Virus record (IMG/VR): IMGVR_UViG_3300044796_000384
Location: 1-49,521 of that record
Direction: 5' to 3' (one strand)
Origin: a virus
Length of the DNA: 49,521 bases
Of the stretch, positions 43,801 through 49,521 are shown piece after piece. The position numbers and the translations under genes are program-made. Position 1 is the first letter of the stretch. The number at the start of each line of letters is the position of its first letter. Below the pieces are notes generated by a model. The model ran no database searches. It saw nothing but the letters and a program-made list of their open reading frames with translations, and was not told where the DNA came from.

Positions 43801-44373
43801 AAGGTTGAAACTCTTGAAGAAGAACATAAAGCTATGATGGACGTAGCCGTTGCTCCTCCTAAGGTGCGCAAAGAGGCTAGCGATATACAACGCCTTGTTC
43901 AAGCTGGTAAAATTGATCCATCAAGAGATTTCCCCGCTCTAATTGCAAACGGTCTTGATAAAGATGCCGTTTCATATTGGAAGAGCTTCTGGGGCGATGC
44001 CGGCAAAGAAGGTTCACAATTTGCGACAGAGCTTGTTAAAGAACACGCTGCGCATAAGGCTGCTGAAAAAGAAGAAGTTTATCGCGTTAAACTGTCTCGT
44101 GCATACGAAGTTGCATACGATATGGTTCGCAAAGGTATGATTGGTGACGATTCTCACGCTTTGAGTCAACAGGTCAATGAACTGATGAAGTTCAATGATG
44201 ACGGATTTAGCAGTATGAAGCGTTGGGTTGAACGTCAACCAATTGCCAAGACTGCTTCTATTCCTCAGGTTGGTTTAATTGGAACAGGAGAAGTATTTGT
44301 TCCTGCGCCAGAAGCTGCTCAATCTGATTTCGTATTAGATTTAGCCAAAGCTTTCTCTAACAGAAAATACTGA
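40852..44373 (+). CDS. Prohead protease fused to scaffold-like region
   Basis: A 1173-residue protein. Residues 1-250 look like a HK97/T4-type prohead maturation serine protease: catalytic candidates are H133 (PLCLDH) and S184 in TSVSMGT, 51 residues apart as in HK97 gp4 (H65, S114), with an acid in NPIELSIVVNGADP (E228). A zinc-type insertion (C194, C197, C208, C210, C216) lies after the serine. Residues 250-360 are coiled coil. From 365 two copies of a 39-residue repeat occur, then helical, Ala/Gly/Pro-rich scaffold-like sequence to the end. An internal ATG (residue 361) with its own ribosome site could yield a free 813-residue scaffold. It would build and then digest the capsid scaffold. 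The protease call is by motif; the scaffold call is inference. Confidence 0.65.
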   Translation: MTLIKLGESLVIDNSAIQAADSVFADQDIFNRFQKIATDLKQIAPKAKDFLYFSCIMMTAAEASLYDDDGKIKKDSSGSPVEARWEKKGESWKWICSDESIKPYKNANSDIFPSSELIKAYKKWIGKPLCLDHKSSSVDMIRGLILDTYYDRPNNRVVALCALDKKNYPDLARKVETGYATSVSMGTAVGRAICSDCGNVARIESEFCPCMRNRKCYGEINVDLNPIELSIVVNGADPKAKIRHIVAAANNLAQYVELKEAELNKLGSVDTAKTKEIEDGLDEAIKKLEALKQEVKELNERSSSEGPKETQDAQDADVTKTASHNTDISSDNVLGDIFNKLENLTNKVNKLSMIHNEDKKMATKKEGYFQGGGGVNEPTPGKPKYEKEDEDSIRDKEDKQMVGQMDTGPVDGMHPGYESFGESEEARKKRLLRLASEQEARQLRRQAALEKAQEKFAPRKEGYFMGGGGVNEPTPGKPKYEKEDEDSIRDEEDKQMVGAPPFPGVGKVDGLYSDDLKTKEKLLRAKLTAKFLEAAGSDESTNRAESRWQVYADKKLILSASVGDIAGGKVEALYDTIHSHDFGKKLLTKIRSEGLDKVKNGLMKNAADPATGGAPMAPAVAGSAGPAPDMGMDAAPDAAPVDKGGTGDKKDTVPELLDVLDNTAADLRKGIDVLTNKSDNELSGGFEGLAGGEMPPATASLVVMQKKLGKALLIGMKQASKDLSEHVEELKMAQHIRSNGKKIKKSDEAYVSQLIKDACDDAKSTVADCYKLMGAFVKYAHGTETLIKKAKQHAMLSKTSQLGVPGGSLFPDSTKKMPASMTGPVGGVKKDPSKMTMDELTKQRGATPGRDKALTGVPSGAPATAPAAGSGVGSPVDISGDTIPQTMPGERGSMADDSCMADDKNDVVEMKQDGTMTASTPSDVDAMMKAKKAESFDLTTKEGRTMYRTKLADKGLVFSDMLGKAHKGGVTTQLDVKPTGDLAKVETLEEEHKAMMDVAVAPPKVRKEASDIQRLVQAGKIDPSRDFPALIANGLDKDAVSYWKSFWGDAGKEGSQFATELVKEHAAHKAAEKEEVYRVKLSRAYEVAYDMVRKGMIGDDSHALSQQVNELMKFNDDGFSSMKRWVERQPIAKTASIPQVGLIGTGEVFVPAPEAAQSDFVLDLAKAFSNRKY
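41920..41934 (+). promoter_or_regulatory. Internal ribosome site and in-frame ATG in the protease/scaffold gene
   Basis: GAGGA at 41920-41924 stands seven bases before an in-frame ATG at 41932-41934 (codon 361), starting MATKKEGYF. This is a better ribosome site than the one before the full-length start. It would release the C-terminal scaffold-like region alone, as lambda Nu3 is made inside gene C. Confidence 0.55.
41944..42060 (+). repeat. 39-residue coding repeat, copy 1
   Basis: Codons 365-403 of the protease/scaffold protein: KEGYFQGGGGVNEPTPGKPK followed by an acidic stretch ending KQMVG. The second copy is 95 codons downstream and differs at two residues, while many third codon positions differ, so the amino acids seem to be conserved by selection. 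Confidence 0.9.
42229..42345 (+). repeat. 39-residue coding repeat, copy 2
   Basis: Codons 460-498 of the same protein, 37 of 39 residues identical to copy 1 (KEGYFMGGGGVNEPTPGKPK and the acidic end). The Gly-rich and Pro-rich head next to an acidic tail suggests a short binding peptide, perhaps for capsid subunits. Confidence 0.9.
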
Positions 44374-44380
44374 AATCGGT

Positions 44381-44417
44381 ATATGAAATAGGCGGCGTAG
44401 CGCCGCCTATTTCATAT
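44381..44417 (+). terminator. 17-bp perfect hairpin after the scaffold gene
   Basis: ATATGAAATAGGCGGCG (44381-44397) pairs perfectly with 44401-44417 around the loop TAG. It begins seven bases after the protease/scaffold stop. The following DNA has only a short T-run (ATTTTT from about 44431), so it may end transcription on either strand, or stabilise the mRNA 3' end. Confidence 0.7.
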
Positions 44418-44496
44418 TATGATTAAATAATTTTTAAGGCCAAATAATGCGAAAGTTTTGATTTGATCAAAATAATTCACAATAAAAAGCAATTTT

Positions 44497-44892
44497 ATGA
44501 AAAAAACGAACAATGAATTAGCATTCGGTATGGAAAGCGTTTTGGCTGATGAAAATTATCAAAATATTTTCACCAAACCAAAACAAGCAAGCGCAAAAGA
44601 ATCTATAGAGGTTAAATTATCTGCTGATAATGCTTCTAATACGTTTAGCACGCTGCTTGCTCTTTCCGATATTCTTGATGATATGGGTTTCTGTAAAAGC
44701 GCCCAGCAGCTTCTAAAAGCAGCTGAAGCTATGGAAGAACCAGAACACAAATCTGAACATGAAGACAATGATCTTGATGATTTATTAAAAGAATTATCAG
44801 TAAAAGAAGATACCGGCGATGTTAGTTTTGTAATAGATAAACCGTGCGAAGACGATGAAAAAGAAGGCAATCCAGAAAAAGGGCGTGAATAA
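44497..44892 (+). CDS. Small charged head-region protein, paralogue group
   Basis: A 131-residue protein. It starts MKKTNNELAFGMESVLADEN, similar in layout to the next protein (MKKSASSLGDLVASEMNNIV). Residues 47-75 hold a helical hairpin, FSTLLALSDILDDMGFCKSA then QQLLKAAEAM, which recurs in three following genes. The C-terminal 50 residues are acidic. No ribosome site is visible before the ATG; the 120-base gap upstream holds the hairpin and a TTTGATCAAA palindrome. Probably an internal head, decoration or scaffolding-type protein. Function unknown. Confidence 0.55.
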   Translation: MKKTNNELAFGMESVLADENYQNIFTKPKQASAKESIEVKLSADNASNTFSTLLALSDILDDMGFCKSAQQLLKAAEAMEEPEHKSEHEDNDLDDLLKELSVKEDTGDVSFVIDKPCEDDEKEGNPEKGRE

Positions 44893-44893
44893 T

Positions 44894-46063
44894 ATGAAAA
44901 AATCTGCATCATCTTTAGGAGATCTGGTAGCTTCAGAAATGAATAATATCGTCAATAGCGAAGAGCATATCGATATGTTTACAAAAGTTGCCAAAAAGAA
45001 AGAAAAAGAAGAGGATAAAAAATCCAAAAAAGATAAACCTGGCAAATTTGAGCTTTTTAAGAAAAAAGATAAGAAAGATGATAAAGCTGCTGACGGCAAA
45101 GGCTCTAAAAAGAAAGATAAAAAATCTAAAAAAGAGATGACATCTGAGTCTATGCTCGAATTCGTAAATCTTCTTACTGAAGCATCAAATACGCTTGATG
45201 AGTGCGGTTTTGTAAAAAGCTCAGCACTAACATTACAAGCTCTTGATACTCTTATTTCAGAAGCCGCTTTAGATATTTTTGCCGGCGAAGAAGATGAAGA
45301 TATTGAAGACCTATTAAGCGATCCTGAACTTGCCAAAGTTCTTGATATGTCAAAACACAAAGAGCATACGCCTGATTATACAGAAGATCCTGCGTTAGAG
45401 CTTGAACTTGCTGGTATTGGAGATGACGTAGAGCCAACTCACGTGTTTGATGACATCGATGAGGTTGATGATAATGAAGAACTTCTTAAAGATTTAGGTT
45501 TAGGCAAAAAAGATCAAGAAGACTCATATGTTGATGAAGATGTTTCTAAGGTTCTTGCAAAACTTGACGCATTTATTGCTAAAAACGCAGGAGACCTTGA
45601 TGATCCAGAATTGACCGATGAGGGTTTTGATTACAGCAGCGATTTAGGTGATAAAGAGCTTATTAGAATGCCAAAAGAACATAAGCACGATCCTGACTGG
45701 AAAAAATATAAAGATTTAACCCCATCGGAAAGACTTGAGCACGAAATGGGAGCCGGTCTTCACGAAAGACTTCCAATGGATCCAGACGAACTTTCTGATG
45801 AAGAAGTATATCCGGATGTATTTGAGGATATGCCGCGAGATGAAGACGCCGAGTTTGCAAATAGAAACAAATGGGATTATGATAATGCCGATGACGATGA
45901 TGAAGAAAGCGAACGTGAACTGCTTCGCCGTATCCTATCGGAAGATCCTGATGCTATTGAAGACGAAGACGATGAGTTTGAACCCTTTGGATCATTGACA
46001 AAAGCTCTTCGTGAAGACGAACATAGTGCCGATGATGACGAAGATTTCGAGGATGAAGAATGA
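44894..46063 (+). CDS. Lys- then Asp/Glu-rich head-region protein
   Basis: A 389-residue protein. ATG 44894 directly follows the upstream stop and gives an N-terminus like that of the previous gene; an in-frame ATG at 44855 lies inside that gene. Residues 30-80 are Lys/Asp runs (KKDKKDDKAADGKGSKKKDK). Residues 83-125 contain the helical module (LEFVNLLTEASNTLDECGFV, KSSALTLQALDTL). The rest is very acidic and low complexity. Phage internal or scaffold proteins often look like this. The stop overlaps the next start (ATGA). Confidence 0.55.
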   Translation: MKKSASSLGDLVASEMNNIVNSEEHIDMFTKVAKKKEKEEDKKSKKDKPGKFELFKKKDKKDDKAADGKGSKKKDKKSKKEMTSESMLEFVNLLTEASNTLDECGFVKSSALTLQALDTLISEAALDIFAGEEDEDIEDLLSDPELAKVLDMSKHKEHTPDYTEDPALELELAGIGDDVEPTHVFDDIDEVDDNEELLKDLGLGKKDQEDSYVDEDVSKVLAKLDAFIAKNAGDLDDPELTDEGFDYSSDLGDKELIRMPKEHKHDPDWKKYKDLTPSERLEHEMGAGLHERLPMDPDELSDEEVYPDVFEDMPRDEDAEFANRNKWDYDNADDDDEESERELLRRILSEDPDAIEDEDDEFEPFGSLTKALREDEHSADDDEDFEDEE

Positions 46064-46257
46064 AAAACCCCGACATAGCCGAAGAAATGTTTAAGAACCT
46101 ACAAAAAGAAAAAGGCACAGATAAAGCAAACGATACACATAAACTTGCTGTTGCTTTGTTGGCTCTTAATAAAGCTGCGGATATTTTGGATAATATGAAG
46201 GACTTCAAATCATCCGAAAGATTGACACGCATAATTGAAAAATTAGCAAAAGGTTAA
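46060..46257 (+). CDS. Small helical-module protein, 65 aa
   Basis: A 65-residue protein consisting of a short charged start and one helical hairpin: LAVALLALNKAADILDNMKD, then FKSSERLTRIIEKLAKG. It is the module in its barest form, without the acidic tail of its paralogues. ATG overlaps the previous stop, and the next gene starts three bases after its own. Likely a structural partner of the neighbouring proteins. Function unknown. Confidence 0.55.
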   Translation: MKNPDIAEEMFKNLQKEKGTDKANDTHKLAVALLALNKAADILDNMKDFKSSERLTRIIEKLAKG

Positions 46258-46259
46258 AT

Positions 46260-46595
46260 ATGTTCATTAAAAAATCATCTGTTGATGAAATAGCCGAAGG
46301 TTTGGAAGAAAATATCAAGCTGGCATATAATGCTGAAGAAGATTTGATTAAATCAAATGTCAAATCTGTTGTTGCGTGCCTTGCATTAGCCAGTGATTTG
46401 CTTGATCAAGTCGGTCTATCCAAAGAATCAATGGCCGTTTCTATTATTCTGAAAAAAATAGCTGAAGAAAAAGACCCTTCGGCTCCTGCATCAAGCGAAA
46501 AAGCACTCTCAAATCTTGAACATAAAGGATGGATGTTTAATGCGGACGATGATGACGATATTGATCGTGAAGAAGATGCGGTCGAAATAGATTGA
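46260..46595 (+). CDS. Helical-module protein with acidic tail
   Basis: A 111-residue protein. AAAGG is seven bases before its ATG. Residues 32-70 hold the helical module (VKSVVACLALASDLLDQVGL, SKESMAVSIILKKIAEE). A linker and a very acidic tail (NADDDDDIDREEDAVEID) follow. It is the last of four consecutive genes sharing the module and is followed by a terminator. The acidic tail resembles those of capsid-binding or internal head proteins. Confidence 0.55.
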   Translation: MFIKKSSVDEIAEGLEENIKLAYNAEEDLIKSNVKSVVACLALASDLLDQVGLSKESMAVSIILKKIAEEKDPSAPASSEKALSNLEHKGWMFNADDDDDIDREEDAVEID

Positions 46596-46625
46596 CAATT
46601 TAATTGATAATGAATTATTATTAAT

Positions 46626-46680
46626 AAATCCGATGATGAAAATTGTCGGATTTTGATGAAAATTGTCGGATTTTTTATTT
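46626..46680 (+). terminator. Terminator with duplicated 3' arm
   Basis: AAATCCGA (46626-46633) can pair with TCGGATTT at 46646-46653 or at 46666-46673. The second copy is followed by a strong T-run (TTTATTTTT). It lies 31 bases after the last helical-module gene stop and before the next transcript. Confidence 0.75.
46635..46674 (+). repeat. 20-bp exact tandem duplication in the terminator
   Basis: GATGAAAATTGTCGGATTTT is present twice head to tail (46635-46654 and 46655-46674), duplicating the terminator's right arm. The event is recent or maintained, as the copies are identical. Confidence 0.95.
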
Positions 46681-46767
46681 TTGCGGTAATATAGCAATAT
46701 TGTCAGTTATATATAGAGTAAAAGCGTCAAATATTGGCGAATTAAAGACCTTTGGAGAATATAAAGT

Positions 46768-47483
46768 ATGAAAAAATTAAATGCAGGTGCAATTTGTTAA
46801 GGCTTGTGCAGGTTGCTAACAGTTTGCCGTTTTCTTTTCTTGTTGATCCTAATGCTGAGTTTCAGGCGGGAATGATTGCCCAGCTTGGTTCAAGCGGCAA
46901 TCAGGTAGTATGCGGAGTATCTGACGGGCGGGCACCAATTGGTATTATAGATGATATTAAAACACATTCATTTACAGCCGCTTCTATAGACGAGATTGTT
47001 ATTGCTCCGGCAACTGGTGTTCTTCAGAATGGTGTTTATGTTACGCCGGTTGATATTAAAATGGAATTGCAAAATCCCGTTATTTTACTAAGCTCATTCG
47101 TATCTGATCCAGTTGACGTTGAGCTTATTCCAAGAAACGGTGTTATAGTATTTCTCGCAGGAACGCCGCTTAATTTTAGCTTGACAAACAATGGCGTTCC
47201 TGACGCTATTAGAACAAGAGTTTCTTATACATATCAAGTGCCAAATATACCAGGCGATGATTCAACGTTTGCTAGCGGAAGAATTACTGTATGGTTTACA
47301 AGGTTGCTTGCGCAAACAGATATGTATGATACATCCGTTCGTTATCCTATAAACGCGACATTGTTTGTAAATGAAAAGGGGCTTTTAACAACAAAGAGAA
47401 TAAGCGAAGAATATCCCGGTATTGCTTTGGTCACTGAACCTCCCAACGTTATAAATAGTAGTCTTGGCTTTCTTTTACTGTAA
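46768..47483 (+). CDS. Capsid-associated beta-rich protein, frameshifted start
   Basis: A protein of about 238 residues in two frames. GGAG lies ten bases before the ATG at 46768, which reads MKKLNAGAIC then stops. The main frame continues from about 46794 with LLRLVQVANSLPFSFLVD, MIAQLGSSGNQVVCGVSDGR and APIGIIDDIK. The ten-residue start joins naturally to the main frame if the bases at AATTTGTTAAGG are shifted, so the gene seems to have a small indel, a frameshift signal or an unusual TTG start at 46794. The pattern GVSDGxxPIGIIDD with Val/Ile-rich strands is one I associate with phage head decoration or capsid-associated proteins. It is not clearly the major capsid protein. Confidence 0.55.
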
Positions 47484-47549
47484 TTCTGCAAAATTGGTAT
47501 TAAAAATTAAAATCTCTGCATAAATACGTATATTTGCAAAAGGCATATT

Positions 47550-47843
47550 ATGAGTAATATTGATACGGATTGGAATGCAGCGTGTTCATCGGAAATATTC
47601 CGCGAATATGTAAAGAACGAGCTTATTAAAGAGGCTAATGCTCCACAACCTGCGCCATTGGCTTCTGCTGATGATGCTCTTGTCGAATTTGAACAGTTCG
47701 AAAACCGTGTGCGTTCAGATCCTAAATTATTTGCTGCATTTAAGGCTCTTCAACAAAAGTTTGCAAATGATCCTGCTTATCGAAATAAAACAGACTCAAA
47801 GTTCGTTGAAGGCGTCCTTCTCTTAAATCTGGTCGAGGAATAA
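47550..47843 (+). CDS. Hypothetical protein, 97 aa
   Basis: A 97-residue helical protein with no recognised family. AAAGG is nine bases before the ATG. The N-terminal 30 residues include a helix (FREYVKNELIKEA), a Pro/Ala linker follows and then two helices (ALVEFEQFENRV; FAAFKALQQKFAND). It lies directly before the last virion gene, two bases from it, and is probably co-transcribed. Function unknown. Confidence 0.55.
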   Translation: MSNIDTDWNAACSSEIFREYVKNELIKEANAPQPAPLASADDALVEFEQFENRVRSDPKLFAAFKALQQKFANDPAYRNKTDSKFVEGVLLLNLVEE

Positions 47844-47845
47844 CA

Positions 47846-49521
47846 ATGACATATAAAACAATTTCATTTGGTGATAGCGAAGTTATGCGTTCACTTGAAA
47901 AACTCGCCATCAAAAATAAAACATTTAAGCCAGATATTATTAAGAAAACTGCTGCTAAATCATCGCAAATAATGCCAAGCGAAAATATATATAATGATGT
48001 TTTATCTCTTGCCAGCGCTTTGAGAAACAAAGGTTTTATTAAGGATGCAGAAAAGCTCGAAAATAAACTATTTGTTTTTAAGCTGGCGGAATCTCATTTA
48101 TATCGTGCAATTGATGAGGATGGCGAGGATATTGTAAACGCCGCTCATCCTGACGGCGATCATCACGTGGCCGACGCCCAAAATCAAAACGGCGAAGTTG
48201 AAACCGAGCTGTCAAAACACGAAAAGATTTTGCAGGTTATAAATAAAAAACCGACTGGCAAGTATGCCAGTCAAAAAGCCGGCAAGTATGCCAATCAAAA
48301 GGCCGGCAAATATGCGCAGGTTGTTGATAATCTTATTCTTGCAACGGCCGAAATATTGAATGTTGATTTGATGAAATTGGCACAAAAGGCTAAAAATAAA
48401 CCAGCTCTAACACCTACTGAATTAGAAGACATATCTAAACAAGAATGGGATGATACTGCAACTCCTAAAACTAAGAAAGCGATTACAGAAGCGAATGAAG
48501 CTGTTCAAGAAAGCAATGATAAATTCACGCAAAGTATTCAAGGCGCAATCGATAATACAGGGTTAGCAGGAAAAGGTTTACAAGATTGGGCGAAGTTTAA
48601 TGCTACAAAATTATTTGACAAAACGCAATCTATTCCGGCTTATGCTGTTTTAGCTGGTGGTTTGGATTTAAAAGAAATCCAAACATTTTTATTATTATAT
48701 GCTAATATTGGCGGAATGGATATTGGCACTATTTCTAATAGGATACGATCTTTTAGTGGAGATCCAACCAAATTAGCAATAATTTCTGCCGCGTTTCCCG
48801 AATTAGCTAGTTATTTTCAAGAAGGTTCGGCGAATTTTATTTTAATGGAACATACTAGCGGTTTTGAACAAAAAAAGCCGTTAAATGAGGCTAATGTTGT
48901 CGCTGCTGCAAATGCTACAAGCGCAAAAATGATCGCAGCCTACAATAAGTTTTTTGGACCAGATATTCTAGCAAAAGCTGACGCTAAAAATATTGCTAAA
49001 ATTGCGCCTATTGTAGCATCGTTGAAAACTATACAAACAAGCATATCAACAGTTCCTGAAATTAGACGTTCAATTGGACTTACAAAAAACGCATTACAAT
49101 CAATCAATAAAAATATTGACTCTCTAAGTCTACAATTGGCAAAATTAGCTCCAACTTATGAGTCAATAGGTGCGCCGAGCGCTATTGAAAATGTAAATGC
49201 AAATCTTACAAAATCAAAAGATATAATAAATAATCTTATTACATCACAAATTGATCCATTAAAAATTACATTAAGATCTTCAAATGATGAACCTGTTGGT
49301 GACGCTCTTCAAAACTCTTTGAATAGTTTTATCAAAGCCAGAAACACTTTGACGGCTTATATTAAAACCGTAGGAGCCGATGATGTTGATAAAGGTAATT
49401 TACAAGAATTACGAACAGTTATTAACGTATTATCCGGGTGCGATAAAGATATGCCATTTGCTGTTGTGCGTGAAAAATTAAATGATGATCAAATAACTAG
49501 TCCAACAGCTCTTGTAAATAA
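47846..49521 (+). CDS. Large putative virion protein (3' partial)
   Basis: An open frame of 558 codons without a stop to the window end. GAGGA precedes the ATG. The N-terminal part has the helical module (NDVLSLASALRNKGFIKDAE, KLENKL at about residues 48-75) followed by a DEDGEDIVNAAHPDGDHH segment and short tandem repeats GKYASQKA, GKYANQKA and GKYAQ. Residues beyond 150 are Ala/Ile-rich helices without catalytic motifs (NLTKSKDIINNLITSQIDPL; SLNSFIKARNTLTAYIKTV). I take it as a head or internal virion protein in the same group as 44497-46595. The family is unrecognised and the C-terminus is missing. Confidence 0.6.
   Translation, partial: MTYKTISFGDSEVMRSLEKLAIKNKTFKPDIIKKTAAKSSQIMPSENIYNDVLSLASALRNKGFIKDAEKLENKLFVFKLAESHLYRAIDEDGEDIVNAAHPDGDHHVADAQNQNGEVETELSKHEKILQVINKKPTGKYASQKAGKYANQKAGKYAQVVDNLILATAEILNVDLMKLAQKAKNKPALTPTELEDISKQEWDDTATPKTKKAITEANEAVQESNDKFTQSIQGAIDNTGLAGKGLQDWAKFNATKLFDKTQSIPAYAVLAGGLDLKEIQTFLLLYANIGGMDIGTISNRIRSFSGDPTKLAIISAAFPELASYFQEGSANFILMEHTSGFEQKKPLNEANVVAAANATSAKMIAAYNKFFGPDILAKADAKNIAKIAPIVASLKTIQTSISTVPEIRRSIGLTKNALQSINKNIDSLSLQLAKLAPTYESIGAPSAIENVNANLTKSKDIINNLITSQIDPLKITLRSSNDEPVGDALQNSLNSFIKARNTLTAYIKTVGADDVDKGNLQELRTVINVLSGCDKDMPFAVVREKLNDDQITSPTALVN
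48257..48319 (+). repeat. 24-bp tandem repeats, 2.6 copies
   Basis: Units at 48257-48280 and 48281-48304 and a partial one at 48305-48319 encode GKYASQKA, GKYANQKA and GKYAQ. The copies differ at a few bases. A basic linker in a virion protein, perhaps a site for cleavage or DNA contact. Confidence 0.85.

Noticed and set aside
44797-45360. Long minus-strand reading frame opposite the Lys/Asp-rich gene
   Set aside because: It is a Ser/Phe/Leu-rich mirror of a low-complexity + strand gene, lacks a ribosome site and overlaps two well-supported genes.
14331-46696. ATATAGCA as a late promoter motif (14331, 34673, 39911, 46689)
   Set aside because: It also occurs inside the polymerase gene (9986-9993), and the 14331 copy lies upstream of a terminator. 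Distances to starts vary from 14 to 72 bases.
46768-47483. Naming this the major capsid protein
   Set aside because: It is short for a large phage capsid protein and has no HK97-type helix and E-loop pattern that I could see. The capsid gene is more likely beyond the window.
1-49521. Alternative genetic code with a reassigned stop
   Set aside because: TAG (2647, 20735, 39914), TGA (11113, 44371, 46593) and TAA all end genes at positions that fit the neighbours, and no gene needs an in-frame stop to be read.

Overview
The window reads as part of a large tailed bacteriophage genome (Caudoviricetes, probably of jumbo size). The DNA is AT-rich. Genes are tightly packed with many ATGA or TAATG overlaps, and almost all are on the + strand. 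A nearly complete phage replication and recombination set is followed by a packaging and virion-assembly block. No integrase, insertion sequence, rRNA, tRNA or CRISPR array was seen. TAA, TAG and TGA are all used as stops, so the code looks standard. Many starts have GGAG, GAGG or AAGG-type ribosome binding sites, so the host is an ordinary Shine-Dalgarno-using bacterium that I cannot name. Both edges cut a gene.

Region 1 (1-17607) is DNA metabolism. It holds an SbcC/Rad50-type ATPase (5' truncated), a dNMP-kinase-like P-loop protein, a Cas4/RecB-type nuclease, a full-length trigger factor homologue, a bacterial-type DNA polymerase III alpha subunit, a UvsY-like protein, a UvsX/RecA recombinase, a gp32-like ssDNA-binding protein, a RuvC-type resolvase, DnaJ, a zinc-ribbon protein, a Toprim primase-like protein and a sigma region 4-like HTH protein. 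One gene with a chitobiase-C-like beta module and several unknown small genes sit among them.

Region 2 (17737-28701) is mostly large proteins I do not recognise, probably virion or accessory components. Recognisable inserts are a CCA-adding/poly(A)-polymerase-type nucleotidyltransferase and a possible ADP-ribosyltransferase-fold domain.

Region 3 (28766-49521) is packaging and morphogenesis: a GpA-like terminase large subunit, a two-gene minus-strand island (PIN-PhoH ATPase and an AAA_28 P-loop protein) with its own terminator, the portal, a virion protein with a glucosaminidase-type muralytic domain, a tyrosine phosphatase-like protein, and a 1173-residue prohead protease fused to a long scaffold-like region with a good internal start site. 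Then come four small charged genes sharing one helical module, a capsid-associated beta-rich protein whose start is frameshifted, and a large virion protein cut by the window end. The major capsid protein was not identified and may lie downstream.

Points of most interest are the phage-encoded trigger factor plus DnaJ, the apparent split primase, the lambda C/Nu3-like nested protease/scaffold arrangement, a helical module recurring across several virion genes, RNA hairpins or palindromes sitting on start sites, and two short homopolymer-associated frameshifts. Three small or truncated genes (27951-28094, 40681-40848 and 47846-end) were found by direct reading.
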